Positions 31,097 to 42,002 of a stretch of 64,000 nt of DNA are shown in pieces. Numbering within the stretch: the stretch's first letter is position 1; the number at the start of each line of letters is the position of its first letter. Source of the DNA: Tetraselmis striata (lineage: Eukaryota > Chlorophyta > Chlorodendrophyceae > Chlorodendrales > Chlorodendraceae); the NCBI GenBank assembly GCA_006384855.1, contig VCJN01003490.1, positions 145,483 through 209,482 of the forward strand, read 5' to 3'. The notes under the pieces were generated by a model. It worked only from the letters and a program-made list of their open reading frames with translations. It was not told where the DNA came from and searched no databases. The translations under genes were made by a program, and so were the position numbers.

Positions 31097-31309
31097 GCAG
31101 ATAAGTTGGCTGGCCGCCGGGTGGCGCGGGTGTGCAGCACGGCATGTTGCCGTATGCGCCGGCCGCGCAGCGGGTTGGCCTCACCTCGCGGGACTTCCTT
31201 GAGCGCCGCGAGGGGGCCGTGGTAGCACTGCCGTCGCGGCCGGCTGTCCCCCCTCCGCAGCCCCACCCGCACCCCCGAGCCACCGCGCGCCGCGCCGCCG
31301 ACCGACCTC

Positions 31310-31686
31310 GCCGCGTCTAGAGAAAGCACGAGTAGCAGGAGCAAAGACAGTGGCGAGCTTCTTCCCCGGCGCGGCTTCCGCTTGAGTTGTGGGCCCCCAG
31401 CCAGCGGGCGTTGACCACTACGTGCTGGTCGATGAGGCAAATAATAACTGGGTCGATGGTTGCATACTACTCGTACCGTTACGCAGCATCCGTGCGTCGT
31501 TATCTGTGATGTCCGCGACAGACGCCGGCCGGCGGGAGCGGCGGCAGCGTCTAAAGGCATGGTGCGTCTGCCAAGGACAGCAGCAGTGGCTAGCAACTGT
31601 CAAGACACATCGGAGGAGTGGGTATTCGAGGTGAGGGCGGCGGAGCTCAATATCCTGCTGTCTCACACCACTATCGACCCCCTCGC
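31310..31686. other. No firm feature; possible promoter or first exon of the esterase gene
   Basis: A minus-strand frame contains SSPLSLLLLLVLSLDAARS, which would make a signal peptide, but no suitable nearby start codon is seen. Confidence 0.3.
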
Positions 31687-31697
31687 CAACCGGGGTA

Positions 31698-31945
31698 AAG
31701 TAGAGTTCGCCCCGGGACATCGGCCGAAGCCGCCCCAGCACTCGACCTCGTGCGCCAGCTGCAGTCCTAGGTCTGGCATAAGGATTCTTAGACCTCATTC
31801 GAACCCCGAGGGGCTAATGCATCAACCGGGTAAACCCGGGACACACCGGGCCGATACTGCCGAAATACATCGGCCAGGAATCGAACCCGGGTCTCGCATA
31901 CGAGACGACCGCTCAACCGAGCGGACAAGGGATGATGTACCCCGG
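31698..31945 (-). mobile_element. tRNA-like SINE, copy 2
   Basis: A minus-strand copy of the SINE: head with CCGCTCGGTTGAGCGG and B-box-like GGGTTCGATTCCTGG, body with CGGCTTCGGCCGATG, and a T-rich tail. It is flanked by CAACCGGGGTA at 31687-31697 and 31946-31956. Confidence 0.85.
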
Positions 31946-31989
31946 CAACCGGGGTATTTACAACACTTCGACACTGACGACGTACCGGC

Positions 31990-32075
31990 TCCTGCGCTCG
32001 GCTCGGGCGCTCAGTGGTAGAGCGAGTGACTACGAGTATGCAAGTCGGCGGCTCGAGACCGGCCGGGCCGTGAGA
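31990..32075 (+). repeat. Second kind of tRNA-like sequence
   Basis: GCGCTCAGTGGTAGAGCGAG (A-box-like) is followed about 30 nt later by a weak B-box-like GGCTCGAGACCGGC. It resembles the D-arm of a tRNA-Ala. There is no proper acceptor stem or CCA-adjacent pairing, so it is at most a tRNA relic or the head of another SINE. Confidence 0.4.
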
Positions 32076-32259
32076 GCTTAGTCGTCACTGCATATTCGTA
32101 CCGGTACTGTCTCATCTCGTAACAAAGACGCAGTGATTCAGTGCCGGGGTACGTCACGAATTGAATGAGGACCTGAAAAATGGGCCAACGTGCGGATAGG
32201 CGGGCTGGTCCCAGCTCGCCTAGGCCGTCTGTCCGGATTACGAGTACCTGTACCCGTAA

Positions 32260-32493
32260 AAGTTCGCCCCGGGACATCGGCCGAAGCCGCCCCAGCACTT
32301 GACGTGCGCCAACTGCAGTCGTAGGTCTGGCATAGCCCATAGACCATTGCCTCATTCGAACCCCGAAGGGCTAATGCATCAACCGAGTAAACCCGGGACA
32401 CGCCGGGCCGATATTGCCGAAATACAACGGCCAGGAATCGAACCCGGTACCTCTCGCACACGAGACGACCGCTCTACCGAGCGGACAAGGGAT
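32260..32493 (-). mobile_element. tRNA-like SINE, copy 3
   Basis: 234 bp on the minus strand, flanked by a perfect 16-bp duplication GTACCTGTACCCGTAA (32244-32259 and 32494-32509). It has the same head, body and tail as the other copies and lies head to head with copy 4. Confidence 0.9.
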
Positions 32494-32532
32494 GTACCTG
32501 TACCCGTAATACCGGCAAAACCTTCACAAGGT

Positions 32533-32788
32533 ACATCCCTTGTCCGCTCGGTAGAGCGGTCGTCTCGTGTGCGAGAGGTACCGGGTTCGATTCCTGGCCG
32601 ATGTATTTCGGCAATATCGGCCCGGCGTGTCCCGGGTTTACTCGGTTGATGCATTAGCCCTTCGGGGTTCGAATGAGGCAATGGTCTATGGGCTATGCCA
32701 GACCTACGACTGCAGTTGGCGCACGAGGTCAAGTGCTGGGGCGGCTTCGGCCGATGTCCCGGGGCGAACTTTACTTTTACTTTACCGG
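32533..32788 (+). mobile_element. tRNA-like SINE, copy 4 (head to head with copy 3)
   Basis: The plus-strand head starts CATCCCTTGTCCGCTCGGTA. A-box and B-box (GGGTTCGATTCCTGG) are intact and the body ends in CTTTACTTTTACTTTACC. Together with copy 3 it makes an inverted repeat with arms of about 230 bp and a spacer of only 39 bp. A target duplication for this copy is not obvious. Confidence 0.88.
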
Positions 32789-32799
32789 CTCCTGCGACC

Positions 32800-33348
32800 T
32801 ACCCGTAACTGAGTTACAGGTATAGCTACTCGACTACCGGCCGTAAAAGGATTAGTCGCTACTGCATATATATACAGGCCACAGGGTAGTTGTTTTGCCA
32901 GCCACGGGATGATGCAATATGGCGCAATACGCGCATGTGCGGTGGAATCAATACGCAGCAAATAATTCCCAATTATTTGCTTTTTATTTATTCCACCGCG
33001 CATTATTCGCTAAATTCTGCGAAACGTTCAAGCAGTTTTGTTGTTGTCAGCAGCGCACCAAGACCCTTCTGCCCCCCGCCCGCGTAAGGTGCCGTTCTTC
33101 CCCTCCAGATCAGTGCCGGTACCAGGTACAGGTAGTAGCGAGTAGCAGTGCCGCCAACGATGTGGCAGCCTCAGCAGGAAGTAGTCGCTGTATAGGTTCA
33201 GGCGGGCGCTTCCGCCGACGCGCGGAATGGTGCCCCTGCCCCGTTGACCTGCCAAAACGTCGTCCCCTGGCTCGCTCCCCCCTCCCCTCGCCCCCCTCCT
33301 CCCGAGGCGTGCCGGTGTCCGGTCCTGCTGCTACCCGCCTAGCCCGGT
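32800..33348. other. Intergenic, no supported feature
   Basis: Lies upstream of the methyltransferase start and presumably includes its promoter. No repeat or coding frame can be supported. Confidence 0.4.
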
Positions 33349-34164
33349 ATGCCGGCCTTCGTCACGATACGAGCAAGGCGGTATCACCTGGCATGGTTGC
33401 TGCTGGCGAGCGCGCTGCTGGCTGATCATGGGAAGGGGCAGCGTCTTCCGGCGAGGCAGCGGCACGCGCCGGCCCATCACTCCAAGCGGGAGCTCGGCGC
33501 GCTGCGGAAGTATGACCTCACAAACATCGTGCACACGCTGAGCTACTGGCACAGCCATAAGCCCGCCATCTACTTCAGCGCCAATGGCGCAGACCTAGCC
33601 GTGGAGCAGCTATTCTTCGGTCGGCAAAAGGGGGGGACGTTTGTGGAGTTTGGCGGCTTCGGCTTTCACGGGGACGCGATGAGCGACACGCTACTGTTCG
33701 AGCGGTACCGCCAGTGGCGAGGCGTGCTGTTCGAGGCGTACCTCGATAACTTCAGTCGCGCGAGGCAGCGGAGGCCGGGCGCGCTGTGGGTGGGAAAGCC
33801 CGTCTGTATAGAGGGCAGCGCGGCGAGCGGCGGCGGCCAGTTTGTGCCGGCCGAGGGGAAGCTGCTGTCGGGGGCGTGCGAGCCGATCGGGCCGGTGCTG
33901 CGGCGCGCCGGAATCGACGCCGTCGACCTGCTGTCGCTCAGCCTTGACGGCTACGAAGCCCCGGTGCTGGAGCATATGCTTGACTGGAGCATCCCAGTGC
34001 GCGTGGTGGTGGTGGCGATGCCCCGGGGGCGCCAGGCCCAGGCGGGCAACGGCCGTGCACGCGCCGCGCTGCTGGCTCGCGGCTTTGAGGAGGAGCGCCG
34101 TGTGCAGGTCAAGGACACCGGCATCTTCGTCAATCCCGCCTACACTCCGCCTGGAGCTCGGTGA
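33349..34164 (+). CDS. Secreted FkbM-like (Star-type) methyltransferase-fold protein
   Basis: 271 residues, single exon. A basic start and a hydrophobic stretch (HLAWLLLASALLADHGKG) act as a signal peptide or anchor. The core motif GGTFVEFGGFGFHGDAMSDT followed by LLFERYRQWRGVLFEAYL resembles the FkbM-family SAM-binding segment (FxExGxxDGxxxSNTxxLE...GxxGxxIEp). A second family motif appears as VDLLSLSLDGYEAPVLEHM. FkbM-like enzymes are O-methyltransferases acting on sugars and other small acceptors, and exported versions are common in algae. The acidic residue after the GxxG motif is partly changed (FGFHGD), so catalytic competence is uncertain. A poly-G run of about 27 bases follows the stop. 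Confidence 0.75.
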   Translation: MPAFVTIRARRYHLAWLLLASALLADHGKGQRLPARQRHAPAHHSKRELGALRKYDLTNIVHTLSYWHSHKPAIYFSANGADLAVEQLFFGRQKGGTFVEFGGFGFHGDAMSDTLLFERYRQWRGVLFEAYLDNFSRARQRRPGALWVGKPVCIEGSAASGGGQFVPAEGKLLSGACEPIGPVLRRAGIDAVDLLSLSLDGYEAPVLEHMLDWSIPVRVVVVAMPRGRQAQAGNGRARAALLARGFEEERRVQVKDTGIFVNPAYTPPGAR

Positions 34165-35377
34165 CAGCGGGTCCAGGGCGGCGGGGCCGGGGGGGGGGGG
34201 GGGGGGGGGGGGGGTGTTGCTGCTTTTAGTAAAGGAAAGTACATTCCAGGACATGCTTGGCTCTGGCGACACCTACTGGGGTCCGGGCCACAGGGAGTTT
34301 TGTACACGTAGAGAGCTCGGAGGACGGCGATGGCTGTAAACTCCACTGGTGCTAGCCATCTTGCGGCGAGGGCTTGTGCTTGCCTGTTACGCCTGCTCTT
34401 CCCTCGTGGAGCATTTGCGGCAACATAGCACTCCCCTTCCTGGACCTGTTTGCACCCATGTAGCAACTATGTCGACACCGTCAACTGAGGGGGCAGCGAT
34501 AGCGGCCAAGGAGCCTGTGCAGCTGCAACCGAGGCCGCGCTGCGGAGAGGGCAGCGGCATTAGCCTGTCGGCGGGCATCCTCGGCATGGCAGCAAGATCC
34601 ATGCACTACTTGCGGCACACCCTGTGCAAACTGCTCGGTGCTGGCAAAACCAATCAAACATCCAGATTCGGCAGGGGGACAGCGCTAGGGGGTGGAGGGG
34701 TATTTGCACAGGACATCCGGGAGGAGTATACAACGCATACAGAAAATATCATCGTGATACAGATCGGGACTGGAGGCGTGTGATCCAATGATGCGAAATA
34801 TTGCACTGCACACAATGGTAACATACTCTATAGTAAAACAAACTATAAACACCCGCATCAAGTAAACCCGCAGACAATCTATTTCCCAGCATGCATTCAC
34901 CAAGGGACCCTAATTGATTCTATCGGCATTGCGTAATGTTTTCGCCACGATATCGCCACAAGACTATAATTCATATAATAGGGATATGTATGGCCAAGGC
35001 AGCCAAAGAGCTTATCACACAACCGCGTGGTTTGTTGCCTTGATAGATATCTGGCGCAACTGGTCATATCCCCACAAAATCATGCAACGTGCGCAGCAGC
35101 CATGCATCACTCTTAGCCAACTCAGGAAAATGAGCGAAAACTGCATCTGGCTTGCGGATGCTACCCCATATACATGCAGCTCTGATCAGGCAGGGATGGC
35201 GAGTGCCCTTCCATACCTCTCCTGGCATGTTAATTGTAGTTGTGCTACAATGGCGGCGTGATACGCGGCGGGTACATTGGACTGTGTGCCTGCAGTCGGT
35301 TAGAATAAGGAGATTGCATTACATATTAACGGCATCGGTCCCACCAGACATGAATAGATGCATGGCAGTAGGTATAT
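34165..35377. other. Intergenic, no supported gene
   Basis: Begins with a poly-G run (about 34190-34214). The frames 34349-34783 and 34914-35261 (plus) lack recognisable domains and have no clear gene context. Confidence 0.45.
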
Positions 35378-37623
35378 CTAGAAGAGCGCCATAATGAGTG
35401 CGGGCGGCACTAGCAGCGTGGCCACCAGCAACAGCGGCGCAACCGCTAGGGTGGAGGCGGCGGAGGCTGTGGAGAAAACACCAGTGGGGGGTTGCGAGGT
35501 GAGGGCCGGGGTGGTGGGCGCAGGAGTAGGCACCGGCGCCGAGAGGGTGAGAGCTGGCGTGGTGGGAGCTGGGGTGGGGGCAGGGGTGGCGACAGGAGTG
35601 GAGGCAGCGGACGGGGCAGGGGTGGGGCCGGGCGTGGGGGCGACCCGCTGGCAGTGACTGCCTTCAAAGCCAGGCGGGCAGTTGCACTTGTAGCCGCGGC
35701 TCCAAATGTTCTCGCAGGTGCCGCTGTTGAGGCAAGGGTCCGGCAGGCACCGGTGGCAAAAGAATCCTGTCATGAGCAGCATGTCCAGGTTGTACGAGCC
35801 CTCACCGTTGCAGTTCTCGCGGCTGCTGCCGTACTGCTCGCCCAGGCACATGTCGGTCTGGTTGCGGTAGCTACAATCCATGGGCTCATGCTCAAGGATC
35901 ACCTCCAAGCCTGTGCCGGTCGGCTCGCTGCACTCAGCGGGCGGGATTTCCAGGGCGGGCGGCGAGCCGGAGGGCGCGTCGCTCGGCTCGCATGCCGCCA
36001 TGGCGGCCACGCGGCCGACCTCGTCTGTGAGGCCATTGACGAACCACAGCTCACCTGTGGCGGGCTCGATGGCGAGGCCCATGAGTCCGGGGTCGCCTGT
36101 GTGAAGACGAGCGACCGCCGAGCCAGTGCCCTTGTCGAGCGCCACAATGTCGCCGCTCGAATACTCGCCGACGTACAGGAAGTGGTCATCGACAGCGAGG
36201 CCTGACGGCGTGTCGAGACCAGTCGCGATCTCGGCCTGGGCGAGGCAGTGGTATACGCTGTACTCGAACGCCGGCTCGGTTGCAGACCACAGCCGGTACT
36301 CGCCACCCTGGTCGAGCCGCGCGTGCCGATCGAAGCTGCCGGTGGAGCGGTCGACGGCCAGAACGCGGCCGTTGCCAGCATCATTGATGAATAGCACGTC
36401 GCTGGTGGGATCGACCGCCACGGCGCTCGGCACGCCCGGGACGCGGCGGACTGATACATCATGGTAGCGGCGGACGTTGGCGCGGCTGTGGTCGAGAACG
36501 CCGACGCCGTGCGGCTCTTCGAAGTCGTAGCGCAGCAGCGTGAGATCCAACTCGTCATAATTCTCACTGGTGGGCTCGCCGCGTACAGCGATCGCCCAGT
36601 AGACATTGCCGAAGGGTGTGATCCCCTCGGGGTCGTGCGCGACGCCCACGCAGAGCGGGCTCTCGTGCAGCATGTCCGTGTGTGCCACGAAGCAGGGCTC
36701 GTCGTCTGTGAAGTCGTCAACGTCGGCGCAGGAGGTGCCGTCGGCGCGCACCAGCAACGCGGTCGAGGCGTTATACAGCGTGGGGCCCATGAAGAAGTTG
36801 GGGGCGTCGAATCCATCGTACCCTAGGACGCAATCCCCGCAATTTCAGTACCAATGAGCACTTGCGCAGTTGCTGGTACCAAGGTGGTGCCATGATTTTG
36901 AATATTAATGTTTTAGCCGATCATATCCTCACGAGTGCATAGGGACGGGGTCTTATGGTTGAGTGTCACGGGGAGTCTCACCATTGACCGATTCTTGACA
37001 AGTCACGAATTGCCCGCGACCGTCGAAGGAGATAGCAGCGCCGCGCGACATGTAGTGGTAGTACCTGTGAAGGCATGTTTTTAGTCTACCGGTGACGGCT
37101 GTGTTGGTAGTAACAAGAGACAACGTGGTGAGGAATCGAGGGAGTACCCGCGATCACGGCGAAGCGCGGCAGAGACACCAGCCAGTGAGTCCCCGCTTGC
37201 TGACACCAGAGAGCGCTGCACGCCGGTTGTGTCATTGGCAACTGGGGGTGTGCCAGGCACGGCAGCGCGGAGCGCGTCCTGCATGCCACGGAACACGGTG
37301 GTAGCCGCGGTGTTGTTATTGATGACCCAGAGCTCCCCGGTAGTGGCGTCAAACGCGAGGCCGCGCGGCTTTGACAGGAGCGGCAGGCCTCCAGAGGACA
37401 TTGGGCCACCAGGGAGGTCCGCTGCTGACACTTTGACGACTGTGCTAACGCTGCCAAACTTTGGAGAGCATGTGGGCGGGTCGCTTTGTGCAACGGGCAC
37501 CTCGCCACCATCGTCATTACCATTATCAGTGCCAGCTGCGCAGCACAGCATATACAAGTCGCGTCATTCCGGAAATTTACAGCACAGCACATGAAGCGTT
37601 TACACACACACACAAACACAAAT

Positions 37624-37707
<84 letters not shown>

Positions 37708-39976
37708 CAATGGCGTTGTAGTAGGTTTAACGGCGGCACCGCATCCCAATTGAGTATGCGCTAAGCAGAACACCCCCCCCCCCCCCCACACACACACACA
37801 GAGAGAGAGAGAGAGGGAGGGACCTTTTGTACAAATCGCTAGAAGACATTTTTGCTATATAAGATATTTCTAAAACTGTGCGTAGTGCCGGTGAGTGCGT
37901 TGTCAGTAAAACTAAAAAGCACCCGGAAATGTATTTTGACATCGCGCACTTCCGCCTAAATATTCTGTTGTACGGGTCGTCTTCGTAGTACTATAATAAT
38001 TTGCTGATGTATACTAAATCTTGATAGTCGAGACGTCGTAGCGCGATGACACGTTATAGATACAAGGTAGAGTCAGGAGATCGACAGGATCAAGCCCTGC
38101 TGCCCTACTGGCGCGGCGCCGGCGTCGTCATTGCAGGCCGTCATTATTGTCGCTGACTCGCCGCGACGATCCCGATACGCCATCAGTGCCATCAGTGCGT
38201 CACTGCCAGTAGTGCGCGGCACCAGTAGGGCCTTCTGATTGTTTGGCGCTGCCTTTGTTAGCATACACTCCGCCCGACCTCCGTCAGCACGCACCATCCT
38301 GTCCGTGTACCCGAGCTAGCATTATGACCGCTGTCAAACGCTTTGGACATCTTGTCTGCAAACCAACTCATTTCTCGACAAAAGCGGATCTATCGGCAGT
38401 GGACCGAGGGGCTTCTGTCGGCCCCCTCCCCTCCGCCCTCGGCGGCCCAAAAAGCATTCAGCGCGAGGATCACACACACACACACACACACACCCTAATG
38501 ACGTTGCAGGGGTTTAGGGGGGCACCGCATCCCAATTAGGTAAGCTGCTAAGCAGACCCCCTCCTCTCTCACACACATACACACGCACACCCACACACAC
38601 ACACATCAATCTCCAAGACGGGAGGTTCACCTGTATGGTACAAGCTAACATGCCGATGACTAAAGTGAGAGCATTTCCGGCATAGGTTGAGGTTATCGGA
38701 TCAGCACGTGTAAGCACCAAGCGCTGTGTTCAATCAGAGTGACTGCCGCTAGGCTGGAAGACAGCCAGGGGCAGGAAGCTGCAGGCGGGCAGGTGTACCA
38801 GGAGAATTTGAATTGTCAGCGCCAGGCTCCGCAGGGCACTCCTCCGTCGCTGCAGCCGCAAGCAACTCGTCCAGCAGCGGTGGCAGCTGCTGCTGCATCT
38901 CTCCCTCCAGGAAGAGCTTGCGCACTCGCTGGCAGTGGTCGAGCACTATGTAGTTGGGGTGCGCATCCGTGAAAAAGAGGTATTGCAGGCTGCGGCTCGC
39001 GTCGTCGATGAAGTGCAGGTGGTCGCTGCTCTGGCCGTCCAGGCTGCCCCATGTGGAGCAGACAAAGCGGTTGACGCCAACCTTCAGGCTGGCCATGAAC
39101 GCGGCGCGCGGGGCGCCCTCGGCAGCTGAAGCAGCGTAGGTGTCAGCCAGCCGGCTCAGGGCGGGCGACTCCTGGCGACCAGGGCCACAGCCGGTGTAGT
39201 ACGTGGCAATGACAGTCACGAAGCGCTGGCCGCCATTATGGCGGTAATCATAATCCGCCAACTTGTGGGTGCGCCCCGGCTGCGGGTGGCACTCCGAAAA
39301 ATCCACGTACTTGTGGTCCACGCCCACGGCGTCATCAATCTGCATAGCACAAAACGCAATCGAGAGGGAGGATTGTGGGTGGTGGTGGTGGGAGGGGGGG
39401 GGCTCCAGCAGTCACTAGGAGGCAGGCGCACTGCCAGGGTACAATCGCACCATGCCTTGGCGTGCCCCCCCCCCCCCCCCTTCCCCCATATTAATGAAAA
39501 GTGCCCTCCTTGCCACAACGCAAATCGCCCGCGGGCGTGTTGACTGCAACAGCAGATGCCACCTAGCAGCGCAGCCGCTGTGTGCATGACAGCACTCTGG
39601 GCAGCAGTTACTGCAACATGGGCGCTAACTCGTGGGGGCAGGAAGGGGCCGCCAGGGGATGGAGCGGGAGGGTGGGGAAGGCGTATGTATGTGTGTGTAT
39701 GGAGAAGAGGGAGGGGGGGACGTGGACTGGAATAAAACGGAGAAACTAGGTTACGGGCCGTCGAGCACCGCTACGCAGGAGGGGAACAGTGTAGTGGTGC
39801 GCCAGCTGGCGCGCCGACCGCGGTACTGCCCCTGCGCCCATCATGGCATGGCGACCGCTTGCCATGCGCGGTCGCACCTGGTACGGCTGGCCGCCGCCGC
39901 CCTGCGCGCTCGCTGGCCGGCTGGTCGCCAGTAGAGTTGCGCACAGCAGGGTGGCTGCCAGACGCCAGAACAACAT
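35378..39976 (-). CDS. Secreted thioredoxin-like / NHL beta-propeller / EGF protein with C-terminal anchor, four exons
   Basis: Minus-strand exons 39976-39755, 39339-38799, 37535-37158 and 36822-35378 join with matching phases (0, 1, 1) at GT-AG borders and give 861 residues. Exon 1 starts MLFWRLAATLLCATLLA, a clear signal peptide. Exon 2 has a thioredoxin-like pattern: FVTVIATYYTGCGPGRQESP, later FMASLKVGVNRFVCSTW and YLFFTDAHPNYIVLDHC. Exons 3-4 carry NHL/six-bladed propeller units (PRGLAFDATTGELWVINN, PSAVAVDPTSDVLFIND, PSGLAVDDHFLYVGE, LAIEPATGELWFVNG). An EGF module (CLPDPCLNSGTCENIW ... CNCPPGFEGSHC) follows, then a Thr-Pro stalk and a hydrophobic tail with no cytosolic residues, as in a GPI signal. 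Introns hold microsatellites and a repeated core. Function is unknown; a cell-surface binding protein is likely. Confidence 0.85.
37600..37815. repeat. (CA)n/(GA)n microsatellite with embedded core, intron copy 1
   Basis: A long CA tract and GA tract (about 37598-37705), a core with GGCACCGCATCCCAATTGAG and GCTAAGCAGA, then poly-C and another CA/GA run. The same core recurs at 38490-38562 in the same intron. Confidence 0.85.
38470..38606. repeat. CA-repeat with embedded core, intron copy 2
   Basis: CA tract, then CTAATGACGTTGCAGGGGTT, GGCACCGCATCCCAATTAGG and GCTAAGCAGA, then CT/CA repeats. Aligned with 37600-37815, the core of about 70 bp is conserved and both copies are bounded by CA repeats. 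Confidence 0.75.
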
Positions 39977-40844
39977 GCTGAACACCACGCGGCTGCACCC
40001 TGGGCTGTGCGTATCTGTCAGTTGGTCTGCCAACTTGTTTCCCTCGTAGTGTAGCCAACTCCGGAGGCGCAGTGGGCGTCGGGTAGGTTGCTGTGAGTCC
40101 GTCGGCGTACCTGCTCAAGTCTCTACCGCGACTCGACGACTCTACGTTTTACCTGCGATGAGGGGGCTACCTGTAGCAGCAAGCTACCGTACGCACTGGT
40201 AGTCGCTACTCAACTCAACGCACGTACCTGTACCAGACGCGGCGGCACCACCAGATCGCGATGACAATCCCGCGGCCACGTGGCGCCATCCACGTGAGTA
40301 TCGGTAGGGCATAAAGTTAGGTTTTTCACTACTCTCGCTATTTTGCGGGAGTTTATTATTCGCACATCGAATAGTCGTAATTGCACATGCTGTACGAGGA
40401 TCAACCTGAGCCTGCGCGGGCGTGACCGTTTGAGTCCTTAAAGCGTGCCTGAAAAAAGCCGGAATCCTAATGTCGATCGACATTTTACTTCCGAGAAAAA
40501 CGCAAAAATCAATATCGCTAGGTAAGGATTATAGCGCGCCGGCAATCCAGGCATGCTTCCGCATGCAACACCATGCTTTGGGGCGGCTTCGGCCGATGTC
40601 CCGGGCAAACCTTACTTAACTTTTTACCATGCTTGCGTCGTCGCTAGTTAAGAAAATTATAATCATGGTAATGCTTAAATGTACAAAGTCACTATCCCAG
40701 CCGAAATAATTTACGTGGTCGCTATTATTACCGAATACTCGCTATAATTCCAGGGGTTTAGTACCAGCATAGCAAAACTTTTCACATATCTTTTGTCGCA
40801 GACAATCAGTACGAGACTACCACTCGTATGAGAAGGCGAACATA
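39977..40844. other. Intergenic with a SINE-tail fragment
   Basis: Only 40572-40628 is recognisable: GGGGCGGCTTCGGCCGATGT followed by a CTTACTT-like tail, which matches the 3' part of the SINE family. The rest shows no coding or repeat signal. Confidence 0.5.
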
Positions 40845-41034
40845 TGATCTAAACTAGTTTATGGGGTTTCCATCCTTGACCTAACCGCTTTTCAGCTACA
40901 AGTGCTGCGCAGTGGTACATACGGGAACTAGTAACTGTTGTTGCGCCCTTGTTGGGTGCAGCACGAGTAGACATAAAAGCAGCCAGAACAGCTGAGCCTG
41001 CCATCTTCCAGTTTTCGCTGCGTTCCACGCAGCG
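40845..41034 (+). repeat. Split direct repeat A1 of YR copy 1
   Basis: Shares copy-specific variants with A2 at 43744-43929 (for example TTTCCATCCTTGACC and CTAGTAACTGTTGTTGCGCC), but has four extra bases after GTGGTAC. It ends at the CACGCAGCG border common to all copies. Confidence 0.9.
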
Positions 41035-41147
41035 ATGTAAAAACTGTCTCGTAACCCGTTGCGAGCAAGGTCACCCCAGGTTGTTCAAGACCACACCCGG
41101 CTCGCCATCCGAGTGTGATATTCTCGTCCGTACGTCCGTGCGTTACT

Positions 41148-42002
41148 ATGTCAGATGGAGAAGAACCCGTCGTTGAGCCGACGCTCAAGTCGTTGCAAGC
41201 AGATGTGCGTGCATTGGCTACAGCTGTGGCACAATTGACGGCTCGTGATCGCGTTGTTGATGGAGAAGGGGCACATGGCTCCGGCTCAGGGCAGCGCTTC
41301 GCGAGACAGCCGACAGGCAGCGGGGGAGCCGCAGAGCGCCCCGACTTGCTAGAGCTAGCCCAGAGCGGCCGTGTCGGAGCAAAATCCGTGAGTGCCGAGG
41401 ATGATTACCTCGCGGTGCCAGAGCTACTGCAGAGAGCAGAGTCTGGTTACGAGGCCGTTCGACCGGTCAGCCGAGTGCCTGGACTTTTCCCTTTGAGCAC
41501 CGACCTAACGAACGAGTACCTCAAGCAGGATGACCGGCGTCTGCCGGCCCAGGAGGAGTACTTGTGGATGTCGTGTTTCGGGGCCCACATGGCCGCCCTT
41601 TTCGTGGCGCTCGACGAGCTGCTACCTTACGTCCCCGCCACTAACCAGGATTTCACCCCCTATCTCGCGAGAGCTCGGAATCACGCCGAGGCCATCGACA
41701 AGGCGTTTCGTTTTCGTCTAGCCTTCCTGCGGAGGCTGAATGAGATCAAGCGTGTGCACGGTGACCAAGGTGTTCTGGATGTGCTGCGGGCTCAACATTT
41801 TCAGCCTGCTTCGGAGCATTTGGGTTCTGCGATTTTTGGGGACCTCATGAGGGACTACGAGCGTCGTGTCTTCGAGGCGACCGTTGCCAGCAGCGCCAAG
41901 GCGACCGCTACTTCTCGAGTAGCGGCTGCAGCTGCAGGTCGCGGGCGTGGGCGAGGACGTGGCGGCGGACGTGGACGCGGCCGCGAAGGTGAGCACGAGT
42001 GA
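41148..42002 (+). CDS. YR-element ORF1, gag-like protein with RG-rich tail
   Basis: About 284 residues from the Met at 41148, the first one conserved in sequence context among all three copies. Features are an N-terminal coiled-coil-like segment (PTLKSLQADVRALATAVAQL), a conserved helical core (FPLSTDLTNEYLKQDDRRLP, EEYLWMSCFGAHMAALFVAL, FTPYLARARNHAEAIDKAF) and a C-terminal run of RGRGRG repeats suited to nucleic-acid binding. I do not recognise the core as a named family. Position, size and tail are those of a gag-like protein. It ends at a TGA followed by CGG, and the same frame continues directly into the recombinase. Copy 2 (54024-54902) keeps both the ORF and this stop. Confidence 0.75.
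   Translation: MSDGEEPVVEPTLKSLQADVRALATAVAQLTARDRVVDGEGAHGSGSGQRFARQPTGSGGAAERPDLLELAQSGRVGAKSVSAEDDYLAVPELLQRAESGYEAVRPVSRVPGLFPLSTDLTNEYLKQDDRRLPAQEEYLWMSCFGAHMAALFVALDELLPYVPATNQDFTPYLARARNHAEAIDKAFRFRLAFLRRLNEIKRVHGDQGVLDVLRAQHFQPASEHLGSAIFGDLMRDYERRVFEATVASSAKATATSRVAAAAAGRGRGRGRGGGRGRGREGEHE
42000..42002 (+). promoter_or_regulatory. Predicted UGA read-through site between ORF1 and the recombinase
   Basis: GAG TGA CGG separates two long frames in the same register. The context UGA-CGG is a known leaky type, and here a GGCGCC pair (42010-42015 and 42033-42038) could form a downstream stem. The same GAG-TGA-CGG occurs at 54900 in copy 2. ORF2 has no ATG near its start. Confidence 0.6.

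Noticed and set aside
32530-32605. tRNA gene at the SINE heads
   Set aside because: A and B boxes are present, but the acceptor and T arms do not close properly, and the unit continues into a repeated body and tail with several copies.
37618-37705. Telomere or centromere repeat
   Set aside because: Simple CA/GA microsatellite in an intron, with no telomeric motif.
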